Shown piece by piece: positions 35,000-42,936 of a DNA stretch of 64,000 nt. Made by a program: the position numbers and the translations under genes. The DNA comes from Svornostia abyssi. GTDB taxonomy: Bacteria > Actinomycetota > Thermoleophilia > Solirubrobacterales > Solirubrobacteraceae. Each line of letters begins with the position of its first letter. Positions within the stretch are counted from its first letter, which is position 1. The notes beneath the pieces were generated by a model. It was not told the DNA's origin and did no database searches. It worked only from the letters and a program-made list of their open reading frames with translations. Location: the NCBI GenBank assembly GCA_024666565.1, contig CP088295.1, positions 1,426,001 through 1,490,000 of the forward strand. Direction: 5' to 3'.

Positions 35000-36424
35000 C
35001 TACAGGCCGGGTTTCTGGAGCGTCTGGATCTGCAGGAGCGATGTCGTGCCCGGGCGCCCGCTCGGCAGGCCCGCTGTGACGCCCACCCGCTGGCCCGGCT
35101 GACACCAGCCGAGCTCGACGACCCGGCGGCACGCGTCGGCGATGAGCTCCTCGGTCGTCTCCATGCGCTCCATCGCCGCGGCGCGCACGCCCCACATCAG
35201 CCCGCAGCGGCGCACGGTCTCCTTGCCGGGCGACAGCGCGTAGATCGGCACGGACGGCCGGTGCGAGCTGACGAGCCGGGCTGAGCGGCCGGACAGCGTC
35301 GGGATGACGAGCGCGTCGAGCTGCAGCTCGCGGGCGGCGACACACGCCGAGTGCGCGAGCGTGTACGCGGGGTCGCGCTCGTCGCGGTGCACGCGCTCCT
35401 CGTTCCACTGCTGGTAGGGAATGGCGCGCTCGGTGTACTCCGCGATCGACGCCATCATCTCGACCGCGCCGACCGGGTGCTCGCCGATCGCGGTCTCCTG
35501 GCTGAGCATCACGGCGTCGGTGCCGTCGAGGATCGCGTTCGCGACGTCCGTGGCCTCCGCCCGGGTGGGGCGCGACGACGTGACCATCGAGTCGAGCATC
35601 TGCGTGGCGGTGATCGACGGGCGCGCCAGCGAGCCGGACAGCGCGATGAGGCGCTTCTGCGTGAGCGGCACCTCCTCGATCGGCAGCTCGATGCCGAGGT
35701 CGCCGCGGGCGACCATGATGCAGTCCGCGGCCCGCGTGATCGCCTCGGCGCGCTCGACGGCCTGTGGCTTCTCGATCTTCGCGATGAGCGGCAGCCGGGT
35801 GTAGCGGCGCACGACCTCGACGTCCTCGGGCCGGCGCACGAACGACAGGGCGACGAGGTCGACGCCCATCTGCTCGCCGATGCCGAGCAGCCGCAGGTCC
35901 TCGTCGGGAACGGACGGCAGCGCGTTGGCCTCGCCCGGCACGTTGAGCCCGGCGCGGCTGCCGACCCGGCCACCGAACTCCACTGTGGCGGTGAACGACC
36001 GGGTGTCCCGGTCGATGTCTCCCGCGCGCAGGCGGATACGGCCGTCGGAGAGGTAGAAGACCTCGCCGGGCTGGATCGCGTCGGCGAGGCTGGGGTGGCC
36101 GACCGACAGGTTCGTGGCGTCGCCTTCGGTCTCCTCGCCGCAGGTGAAGCGCACGGTGCTGTCGGTCTGGAGCATCACCGTGTCCTGCGCCACCGGCCCG
36201 ATGCGGAGCTTCGGGCCCGGAAGGTCCTGCAGGACGGCGACGGGACGGCCCGCGGCGCGCGCGGCGTCGCGCACGAGCTGGACGTTCTCGGCGTGCAGCT
36301 CGGGCGTGCCGTGCGAGAAGTTCAGCCGGGCGACGTCCATGCCCGCTTCGACCATCCGGCGCAGCGTCTCGGGGTCCCGGCAGGCGGGGCCGATGGTCGC
36401 CACGATCTTGGTGCGCCTGCTCAC
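35000..36424 (-). CDS. pyk: Pyruvate kinase
   Basis: 474 residues, full length. RTKIVATIGPA at the start, the active-site block AKIEKPQAVERAEAI with the catalytic Lys, MVARGDLGIELPIEEVP, ARPSITATQMLDSMV, then the C-terminal allosteric domain. It converts phosphoenolpyruvate and ADP to pyruvate and ATP. The GTG at 36424 begins SRRTKIVATIG, the usual N-terminus. Confidence 0.96.
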   Translation of the reverse strand: MSRRTKIVATIGPACRDPETLRRMVEAGMDVARLNFSHGTPELHAENVQLVRDAARAAGRPVAVLQDLPGPKLRIGPVAQDTVMLQTDSTVRFTCGEETEGDATNLSVGHPSLADAIQPGEVFYLSDGRIRLRAGDIDRDTRSFTATVEFGGRVGSRAGLNVPGEANALPSVPDEDLRLLGIGEQMGVDLVALSFVRRPEDVEVVRRYTRLPLIAKIEKPQAVERAEAITRAADCIMVARGDLGIELPIEEVPLTQKRLIALSGSLARPSITATQMLDSMVTSSRPTRAEATDVANAILDGTDAVMLSQETAIGEHPVGAVEMMASIAEYTERAIPYQQWNEERVHRDERDPAYTLAHSACVAARELQLDALVIPTLSGRSARLVSSHRPSVPIYALSPGKETVRRCGLMWGVRAAAMERMETTEELIADACRRVVELGWCQPGQRVGVTAGLPSGRPGTTSLLQIQTLQKPGL

Positions 36425-36475
36425 ACCAGTCACCGTACTAGCGGCCTCGCCCGAAACGTGAACGACCTGCTGCGG

Positions 36476-36497
36476 CTCCCCGCCGATCGGCGGGGAG
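36476..36497. terminator. 22-base perfect palindrome between the M29 peptidase and pyk
   Basis: Every base of 36476-36497 pairs in a perfect palindrome with core GCCGATCGGC. It lies after the M29 stop and about 50 bases upstream of the pyk GTG. It could end the peptidase transcript or bind a regulator of pyk. Confidence 0.5.
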
Positions 36498-36531
36498 TTC
36501 CCGCACGCCACCTTGCCGTCGCGGCGCGCGG

Positions 36532-37620
36532 TCAGCCCAGTCCGATGAACCGCCCGTGCTGCTGCACGAGGTCGCCGTCGGCGAACAGGCGTCCTCCGGG
36601 GCGCAGGTCGCAGATGAGGTCCCAGTGCAGGGAGCTGCGGTTCTTCCCGCCCGTCTCGGGGTACGAGCGGCCGAGCGCGAGGTGCACGGTGCCGCCGATC
36701 TTCTCGTCGAAGAGGATGGTGCCCGTCGGACGGTCGATGCCGAAGTTCGTGCCGATGCCGATCTCGCCCAGGCGCTTGGCGCCGTCGTCGACGGCGAGCG
36801 CGTGGCGCAGGTAGTCCTCGCCCTCCTCGGCGTAGGACTCGACGACCTCGCCGTCGCGAAAGACGAGCCGCACCCCGCTGACGTGCACGCCCGCGGGGGA
36901 GGATGGGACGTCGAATGTGACGACGCCGTTGGCCGACGTCTCGTGCGGGCCGGTGAAGACCTCGCCCGACGGCATGTTCCGCTTCCCGTCGCTGTTGACC
37001 CAGGTGCGGCCCTTGACGTTGAGCGTCAGGTCGGTGCCGTCGCTCTCGATCCGCAGCTCCTTTGCCTGCTTCAGCCGGGCGATGAGCTCGGCCTGGAAGT
37101 CGTGCAGCTCGCCCCACGACCGGACGGGGTCGACCTGGTTGACGAACAGCGCCCGCGCGACGAAGTCCTCGTACTCCTCGAGGGTCATCCCGGCGTTCTC
37201 CGCGAGGGCCTCGGTCGGCCAGAGGCTGCTGCACCAGCGCTTCTTCAGGGTGATCTCGCGGATCGGCTGCCGGCCGAATGCGGCGCGCTGGATGATCTCG
37301 GGATCGACGTCGGCGAGCGCGCGCGTGTCCTCGGGGGCCTGGATGCCGAGATGGGCGGCGGCCTTGCGGGCCTCGTAGTAGGCGATGTCCGGCGGCTCGT
37401 CGAGCTGGCGGTCGCGGGCGTGCTCGTAGAACACGCGCGCTGAGCCGGGAAGTTCGGCGCGCAGGATCGGCCAGGCGTCGCGCTGCAGGATCGCGCGCTG
37501 CAGCTCGAGCAGGAGCGGCGCAGCCAGGGTCGTGGAGCGCACGAGCACCTGCTGGCCGGGCTGCACGTCGAGGCAGTAGCCGGTCAGCAGGTCGGCGAAC
37601 TTGGCGGGATCGAGCGGCAT
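36532..37620 (-). CDS. M29-family aminopeptidase
   Basis: 362 residues of the thermophilic metalloprotease (aminopeptidase T/AmpS) family. Metal-ligand blocks GEVFTGPHETSANG, GGTVHLALGRSYPE and HWDLICDLRPGG are present. It removes N-terminal amino acids in the cytoplasm using two metal ions. The ATG overlaps the aminotransferase stop (TGATG), so it belongs to that operon. Confidence 0.92.
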   Translation of the reverse strand: MPLDPAKFADLLTGYCLDVQPGQQVLVRSTTLAAPLLLELQRAILQRDAWPILRAELPGSARVFYEHARDRQLDEPPDIAYYEARKAAAHLGIQAPEDTRALADVDPEIIQRAAFGRQPIREITLKKRWCSSLWPTEALAENAGMTLEEYEDFVARALFVNQVDPVRSWGELHDFQAELIARLKQAKELRIESDGTDLTLNVKGRTWVNSDGKRNMPSGEVFTGPHETSANGVVTFDVPSSPAGVHVSGVRLVFRDGEVVESYAEEGEDYLRHALAVDDGAKRLGEIGIGTNFGIDRPTGTILFDEKIGGTVHLALGRSYPETGGKNRSSLHWDLICDLRPGGRLFADGDLVQQHGRFIGLG

Positions 37621-38789
37621 CAGGCTGACCATCCGTCGGCGAGTGCGACGAGGGCCTCTCCCGTGTCGTGTCCCAGCTCAGCGGCGACCGCGGTGATGAG
37701 CGCCTCCTGCGGCTCCCGCTGCGCGCCGACGCCCATGACGCCGATTCGCCACACCTTGCCGGCGAGCGGGCCGAGGCCGCCGGAGATCTCGATGTCGTGC
37801 TCGAGCAGCAGCGCGCGGCGCACCGCGGCCTCGTCGATCCCGTCGGGGACGCGCACGGCGAGCAGCGGGTGCAGCGCCTCGCCCTCGGGCGCCAGCCGGG
37901 GCATGCCGAGCGCGTCGAACGCGGAGCGGAGCGCCTCGTGCGCCCGCCGGTGGCGCTCCCAGCGGGTGGCGAGCCACTCGTCGACGACGGCGATGCGCAG
38001 CGCCTCGCGCAGCGCGACGTTCATGTTCGTCGGTGCCGTGTGGTGATAGGTCCGCGCGCCCTCGGCGTTGACGTACGCGAGGATGAGGTTGAGGTCGAAG
38101 TACCACGACGGCACGCGGGTCTTCCGCGCGCGGAGCTTCTCCAGCGCCCGCGCGCCGACCGTGAAGGGGGCGAGCCCTGGGGGCGCGTTCAGGCACTTCT
38201 GCGACCCGCTGAACGCGGCGTCAACGCCCGCTTCGTCGAGGCGCAGCGGGTGACCGGTCAGCGACGTGACGCAGTCGACGAGCAGGAGTCCGTCGCGGTC
38301 GTGGATCGCGTCGGCCAGGCCGTCGAGTGGCTGGGCGACGCCGGTCGACGTCTCGCCGTGGACGACGAACAGCGCGGCGGGCGCCGGGCCGGCCGCGACC
38401 GCGTCGATGAGTGCCTGCGGGTCGATCGCGCGGCCCCACTCGGCTTCGACGCGCACGACGTCGGCGCCGTGGCGCGCGAGCTCGTCGGCCATGCGCTCGC
38501 CGAACAGGCCGTGGACGCCGCAGACCACGCGCTCCCCGGGCTCGATGAGGTTCGCGACCATCGCCTCCATGCCCGCGCTGCCCGTGCCCGAGATCGGGAA
38601 CGCGACCTCGTTCTCCGTGACGAACGCCGCGCGGAGCAGGTCACCGATCTCGTCCATGACCTCGCCGAACGCGGGGTCGAGGTGCCCGAGGGTGGGTCGC
38701 GCGAGCGCGTGGAGGACCGGCTCGGGAACGGGGCTCGGGCCGGAGCCCAGCAGCAAGCGTTCGGGCAGGGTGTCGACGGTTGCGCTCAC
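37620..38789 (-). CDS. Class V aminotransferase (alanine/serine-glyoxylate type)
   Basis: 389 residues. PLP-binding Lys in FSGSQKCLNAPPG (about residue 195), N-terminal LLGSGPSPVPEPVLHAL and the TAPTNMN segment are typical of alanine-glyoxylate or serine-glyoxylate aminotransferases. It would feed glyoxylate to glycine. GTGA overlap with the upstream small gene and TGATG overlap with the M29 peptidase indicate a three-gene operon. Confidence 0.9.
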   Translation of the reverse strand: MSATVDTLPERLLLGSGPSPVPEPVLHALARPTLGHLDPAFGEVMDEIGDLLRAAFVTENEVAFPISGTGSAGMEAMVANLIEPGERVVCGVHGLFGERMADELARHGADVVRVEAEWGRAIDPQALIDAVAAGPAPAALFVVHGETSTGVAQPLDGLADAIHDRDGLLLVDCVTSLTGHPLRLDEAGVDAAFSGSQKCLNAPPGLAPFTVGARALEKLRARKTRVPSWYFDLNLILAYVNAEGARTYHHTAPTNMNVALREALRIAVVDEWLATRWERHRRAHEALRSAFDALGMPRLAPEGEALHPLLAVRVPDGIDEAAVRRALLLEHDIEISGGLGPLAGKVWRIGVMGVGAQREPQEALITAVAAELGHDTGEALVALADGWSA

Positions 38790-39136
38790 GGGGTTTCCAG
38801 GTCGGGGAAGTGCTCGGTCAGGTGCTCGCGCAGGGCGGTGCGCACGAACGCCCGCTCCTCCTGCGTGGCCATGCGGAAACGCATGAGCAGCTGCTTCTGG
38901 CCGGAGGTCGGGACGTCGTTGATCGTCCACGTCACGGCGAGCCGCTCGAAGAGGAACTCCACGGCGCGGTGCCACGAGTCCTCGGTCTGCCGGCCCAGGT
39001 CGTGCAGGACGGCGTTGTACTGCTGGCGCGTGGCGGGCGTCATGCTGCCGCGCAGTTCGAGCACGCCGACCTCGCCGCCGCCGTAGGTCGACGTCGGCGC
39101 CTTCAGCTTGCCGCGCTGGCGGTTGCGCTTGCCCAC
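38786..39136 (-). CDS. Conserved small basic protein of unknown function
   Basis: 116 residues: a basic disordered start (GKRNRQRGKLKAPTST) then an alpha/beta region. No family recognised. It is first in the operon with the aminotransferase and peptidase, overlapping the former by GTGA. TAGATT 7 bases before its GTG supports the start. Confidence 0.75.
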   Translation of the reverse strand: MGKRNRQRGKLKAPTSTYGGGEVGVLELRGSMTPATRQQYNAVLHDLGRQTEDSWHRAVEFLFERLAVTWTINDVPTSGQKQLLMRFRMATQEERAFVRTALREHLTEHFPDLETP

Positions 39137-39143
39137 GGCAGAG

Positions 39144-39149
39144 AATCTA
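39144..39149 (-). promoter_or_regulatory. -10 hexamer of the aminotransferase-peptidase operon, leaderless geometry
   Basis: TAGATT ends 7 bases before the GTG at 39136, just before the MBL fusion gene stop. Confidence 0.55.
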
Positions 39150-40338
39150 CGCGGGTGCGTCGGCGGCCGCGTGGAGCTGCCCCGCGACGTCGCCCGTGAT
39201 CGGCTCCGCGTGGCCCGGCCACGCCGCGGCCGGCTCCAGCGCTGCGAGCTTGTGCAGCGACGCGCGCGCCTGCGCGGTGTCCAGGTTGTACCCGTCGAGC
39301 GGCACGTACGGCGGGCAGTCCCGGCCCCAGAAGTTCAGGGTGTAGAACGCGTCCGTCGTGAGCGCCAGGCGGTCGGACGGGCGGAACAGCGCGATCTGCC
39401 CCGGCGCGTGGCCGGGCAGGTGCACGACGCGGAAGCCCGCGACCTCGTCGCCCTCGGCGAGCGTGCCCGCGATCTCCACGGGCCCGCCGTCCCACGCGAC
39501 CTTGTGCAGCACGCGGTGGATCCACCGGTGCGGCGCGGGGACGTCGCGCAGCTTGTCGTCCCAGTAGCGCCAGCCGCCCGAGCCCTCGGCGTCGACGACC
39601 TCGTCAGCGTGGCAGAACACTGGCACGCCCAGCGCTGGCGCGCTGCCGCGATGGTCGGTGTGGCCGTGGCCGAGCACGATCCGGGTCAGGCCGCCCAGGC
39701 GCGCGCTCGCCGCGCGTACCGCCGGGACCATCGTGCGGGCGCCGGCGTCGAACATGAGGACGCCGTCGCCGTCGCGCACGAAGTACACGTTGCAGCGGCC
39801 GGGCTCGCCCTGCAGGCGCCACACGCCGTCGGCGACTACGTCGACGTCCGCCGTCCCCCGCGAGGTGGTGGCCCAGCGACACCCGCGTGTTGAACGCGCG
39901 CTTCGCGGCCGCCTCGGCCTTCGAGCCTTCCGGCGGCAGCGCGCCGATCTGCCGGGCCAGGGCGCCGCTGTCGCTGTACGCGTCGTTGCGGATCAGCTTG
40001 TCGCCACGCATGCGGACGACGTCGACGCCCTCGAGTTCGAGCGGCGCGCCGTTGGGCTCCAGGCCCTGCAGGGTGCCCGGGCCGGCGAAGGTGCCGGTCG
40101 CGCGCCAGCGCACCACCGCGGTCTCTCCCTCGCTGAGGAAGTCGAGGATCTCGAACGTGAAGTCGGGGACGGCGGCCCACAGCTCGTCGAAGAACGCGAC
40201 GACGTCGGCCTTCCCGCCCGGCGGCATCGCGCCGCGGATCTCGACTTCGGCGTCCTCGGCGTAGAACCGGCGCTGCGCGTCGCGCTCGCCTCGTTCGATC
40301 GCCTCGAAGTACGCCCGCGCGGCTGCTCCCTCACCCAT
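39147..40338 (-). CDS. SnoaL-like plus MBL-fold fusion protein, one frameshift
   Basis: About 396 residues. Residues 1-140 are a SnoaL/NTF2-like domain (ARAYFEAIERGERDAQRRFY). A linker leads into an MBL hydrolase with HGHTDHRGS, the His of HLPGHAPG, and TTDAFYTLNF. The frame breaks in the five-C run at 39855-39859; dropping one base gives a continuous AGTADVDVVADGVW joint and one protein. Without it there would be two separate genes with no start for the second. TAGACT lies 8 bases before the ATG. Confidence 0.8.
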
Positions 40339-40346
40339 GGCGGGCG

Positions 40347-40352
40347 AGTCTA
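40347..40352 (-). promoter_or_regulatory. -10 hexamer of the SnoaL-MBL gene, leaderless geometry
   Basis: TAGACT ends 8 bases before the ATG at 40338. Confidence 0.55.
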
Positions 40353-40357
40353 CGCCG

Positions 40358-40609
40358 CTACCGCTGTTCGTCGGGCCAGTGGCCGTGCTCGTCGAAGTAG
40401 CGGCGCGCGGCCGCTTCGTCGTCGCGATCACGGTCACCGGAGACGCCCATGCGATGCAGGAAGTTCAGGAGCGCGATGCTCAGGCCGGCGCCGATGAGGG
40501 CGGCGGCGCCGTCGGCGGAGTCCAGGCTCGGGTTGAGCGCGAACAGGATGATCGCGGCCACCACGACGAGCGCCGGCAGGACGTACCGGATGAAGAAGAG
40601 GACGGACAT
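40358..40609 (-). CDS. Small membrane protein with charged tail
   Basis: 83 residues. Two hydrophobic segments (FFIRYVLPALVVVAAIILFAL, then GAGLSIALLNFL) and an acidic/basic tail ending DEHGHWPDEQR. No function known. GAGGGG precedes the ATG and CATACT ends 9 bases upstream. Confidence 0.7.
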   Translation of the reverse strand: MSVLFFIRYVLPALVVVAAIILFALNPSLDSADGAAALIGAGLSIALLNFLHRMGVSGDRDRDDEAAARRYFDEHGHWPDEQR

Positions 40610-40693
40610 GCCCCTCAAAGTATGGGGCCTGCGCGTGGCGCCCACCAGAGGGCCATGCCCGAGGCCGCGCTTCGGGAGTTCCCTACTCGGTCT

Positions 40694-40722
40694 ACGTTCT
40701 GCCGCGCAGCGCGGCAGAACGT
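40694..40722. repeat. REP-like palindromic repeat, copy A
   Basis: Two perfect 14-base arms (40694-40707 and 40709-40722) around a single A; core GCCGCGCAGCGCGGC. It is followed by CAG. It lies just after the stop of the lipoprotein gene; copy B lies upstream of that gene in the same orientation. Confidence 0.75.
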
Positions 40723-40730
40723 CAGCCTCG

Positions 40731-41180
40731 TCACTCCGTGGTGCGCCGGAGATCCACGACGAGCACGGGCTGGCCGTCGTCGACCATCGAGCGCAGCTGG
40801 CTTTCGAGTTGCGTGCCCGCGAGTTCGTCGCGGGCAGGCAGCAGCACGCGTGCGGTCTCCTCTCCATCGGCGGACGTCGCGGTGAAGTCGTCGGCCTCGG
40901 TGGTCGACCAGCCCTCGGCGCGCAGCGCGGGGCGGAGTTCATCGCGCAACTGGGCGCCGGTGGCCAGCGGCTTCTCGGCCTCGAGCGCGGGGGCCACCAG
41001 GAGGGTGCGCGTGCACGGCGCGTCCGCGGCCTCCGGGCAGCGGTGCTCGTGGCCGGCGACCCGCAGCGACTCGGGCAGCGTGAGCGCGCTGGCCGGCGGC
41101 GCCGCGCGTTCACCCTCGCCGCAACCGGCCATCAGCGCGGCGGTGGCGAGCACCGTCGTCGTCCACCGCCCGGTACGCAT
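40731..41180 (-). CDS. Lipoprotein of unknown function
   Basis: 149 residues with a lipoprotein signal peptide: RTGRWTTTVLATAALMAGC, the lipobox Cys at residue 20. The mature part carries two further Cys (HRCPEAADAPC) that could form a disulfide. No family recognised. The gene is bracketed by REP-like repeats at both ends. Confidence 0.7.
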   Translation of the reverse strand: MRTGRWTTTVLATAALMAGCGEGERAAPPASALTLPESLRVAGHEHRCPEAADAPCTRTLLVAPALEAEKPLATGAQLRDELRPALRAEGWSTTEADDFTATSADGEETARVLLPARDELAGTQLESQLRSMVDDGQPVLVVDLRRTTE

Positions 41181-41205
41181 CGCCGCATCATGCCGGTTCG
41201 GCCTT

Positions 41206-41234
41206 ACGTTGTGCCGCGCAGCGCGGCAGAACGT
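41206..41234. repeat. REP-like palindromic repeat, copy B
   Basis: Same element as 40694-40722 with one substitution (ACGTTG for ACGTTC in the left arm), again followed by CAG. It lies upstream of the lipoprotein ATG and abuts the LuxR remnant. Confidence 0.75.
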
Positions 41235-41240
41235 CAGGCG

Positions 41241-41363
41241 CGACGTACCCCGGCGGCGATCGAGAAGCACATCACGAGCATCTTGCAGACGCTCGATCCC
41301 GGCCGCGAGCCGACCGAGCACCGCCGGGTGCACGCGGTGCTCACGCTGCTCCGCAGCCGCTGA
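41241..41363 (+). pseudogene. C-terminal remnant of a LuxR/NarL-type regulator
   Basis: The 40 residues before the stop at 41363 include AIEKHITSILQTLD and HRRVHAVLTLLRS, the end of a LuxR-type DNA-binding domain plus the usual HRRVLAVLAFLR tail. The receiver, linker and first HTH helices are missing. Upstream in frame is only REP copy B. A relic of a deleted or rearranged regulator, adjoining a present-day kinase gene. Confidence 0.6.
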
Positions 41364-41369
41364 CGCGCG

Positions 41370-42296
41370 TCAGGTCGCGGGGAGCGTGAGCCGCACGCGC
41401 GTCCCGTCCGCGGAGGTCTCCAGGGCGGTGCGGCCGCCGCTGGCCTCAATGCGCGCGAACAGCGCGGCGAGCCCGACGTGCTCGTCGACCACGGAGGGGT
41501 CGAAGCCCGGGCCGTCGTCGGCGACCTCGATGACGAGCTCGCCGTCCACCGGCGTGACGAGGACGCCGGCCTCCGCGCCGGGCGCGTGCCGCGCGACGTT
41601 CGTCAGGAGCTCACGAAGCGCGGCGAGGACCAGCAGGTCGTGCGTGCCGCCCGCGTGGTCGGAGACCTGGACCGAGACGGTGAACGGCCCCCGGGCGGCA
41701 TGGTCGTGCGCGAGCGCTTCGACCGCCGAGCGCAGCGTCGTCGAGGCGAGGGTGATCGGGTGCAGTTCGCCGACGACGGCGCGCAGCCGCTGGGTGACGT
41801 CCTCGATCGCGTCGATCGCGCGGCGTACGGCCGGCTCGGCGGGGATCGACGCCCACTCCTGATGGGCGAAGAGCAGCCGCTGCAGGACGTCGTCGTGGAG
41901 CACGTCGGCGAGGCGCCCGCGTTCGCGCTCGGCCGCCTCGAGGGAGTCCTTGACGATCCGGCGCTGCTGGCGGGCCAGCCGGTCGAGCTCGGTGATGTTC
42001 CGAGCGATGACGCCGACGGTGCGGCGGCCGTCGTGGTCCATCGGCACGTAGCGGGTCTCCCACACGCGGCCGTCGGGGGTCGTCGCCTGGGTGTCGACTG
42101 GCGCGCCGGATGCGGCAGCCTGCACCACGGCGTCCCGCGAGATGAGCACGTCGACGTCGTCGATCGCCGCCATCGCGTCGTTGGTGTAGATGACCCGCTC
42201 ACGGTCCTCGATGAGCGCGACGCAGATGTCGGTCTCCCGCGACAGCCGTTCGAGCAGCTCGCCGATGAGCGCCGCGTCACGCGTCTCCACGGTCAC
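41370..42296 (-). CDS. NarL-type sensor kinase (PAS-HisKA_3-HATPase)
   Basis: 308 residues, soluble. A PAS-like domain (about 10-105) precedes a HisKA_3 helix with the phospho-His in DVLHDDVLQRLL and an ATPase (ELLTNVARHA, DDGPGFDPS). GTGA overlap with the upstream NarL regulator makes that regulator its likely phospho-acceptor. Confidence 0.9.
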   Translation of the reverse strand: MTVETRDAALIGELLERLSRETDICVALIEDRERVIYTNDAMAAIDDVDVLISRDAVVQAAASGAPVDTQATTPDGRVWETRYVPMDHDGRRTVGVIARNITELDRLARQQRRIVKDSLEAAERERGRLADVLHDDVLQRLLFAHQEWASIPAEPAVRRAIDAIEDVTQRLRAVVGELHPITLASTTLRSAVEALAHDHAARGPFTVSVQVSDHAGGTHDLLVLAALRELLTNVARHAPGAEAGVLVTPVDGELVIEVADDGPGFDPSVVDEHVGLAALFARIEASGGRTALETSADGTRVRLTLPAT

Positions 42297-42934
42297 TCCA
42301 GGAGGCCCGTGCGCATCGCCGTTGCGACGGCGGCGGCGCGGTCGTTGACACCGAGCTTGTCGTACAGGGTCTGCAGGTGGCTCTTGACGGTCGCGGGGCT
42401 GAGCGAGAGCTGTTGGGCGATGTCCGGGGCGGACATCCCGTCGGCGATCATCCCGAGCACCTCGCGCTCGCGGGTCGTGAGCCGTGGTGTGTCGGTGGCG
42501 GCGCGCAGCTGGATCTGCCGGACCAGCTGGCCCTGGATCTCGGGTGGAAGTCGTACCTCGCCGCGGGCGGCGGCCGCGACGGTGTCGCAGATCTCGTCGC
42601 GGTCAGCCTGCTTGCCGAGGAACGCGGAGGCCCCGCCGGAGATGCACTGGTAGACGAGGTCTTCCGCCGCATGGGCGGAGACGAGCACGACCGCGGTCGG
42701 CAGCTCGTCGCGTCGGATGGCATGCAGCACCTGCAGGCCGTCGAGGCCGGGCATCTTGACGTCGAGCAGTGCGACGGCGGGCCGGAGCTCACGGATGGTC
42801 TCGAGCGCCGCGTGGCCGTCGGCGGCTTCCCCGACGAGCTCCAGGTCTGCGCGCTGCCCGATGGCACGGGTCAGGCCCTCGCGGTAGACGGGGTGGTCGT
42901 CGGCGACGACGACGGTGGCGCGTTCGCGCGACAT
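42293..42934 (-). CDS. NarL/LuxR-type response regulator
   Basis: 213 residues. Receiver with DDHPVYREGL and phospho-Asp in ALLDVKMPGLDG, then a LuxR HTH (LTTREREVLGMIADGMSAPDIAQQL). DNA-binding response regulator; targets unknown. Translated 2 bases after the EAL gene and overlapping the kinase gene, so the three form an operon. Confidence 0.94.
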   Translation of the reverse strand: MSRERATVVVADDHPVYREGLTRAIGQRADLELVGEAADGHAALETIRELRPAVALLDVKMPGLDGLQVLHAIRRDELPTAVVLVSAHAAEDLVYQCISGGASAFLGKQADRDEICDTVAAAARGEVRLPPEIQGQLVRQIQLRAATDTPRLTTREREVLGMIADGMSAPDIAQQLSLSPATVKSHLQTLYDKLGVNDRAAAVATAMRTGLLE

Positions 42935-42936
42935 GG

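Noticed and set aside
40610-41369. Insertion sequence or transposon around the REP-like repeats
   Set aside because: No transposase, no target-site duplication that I can see; the repeats are short palindromes, not IS ends.
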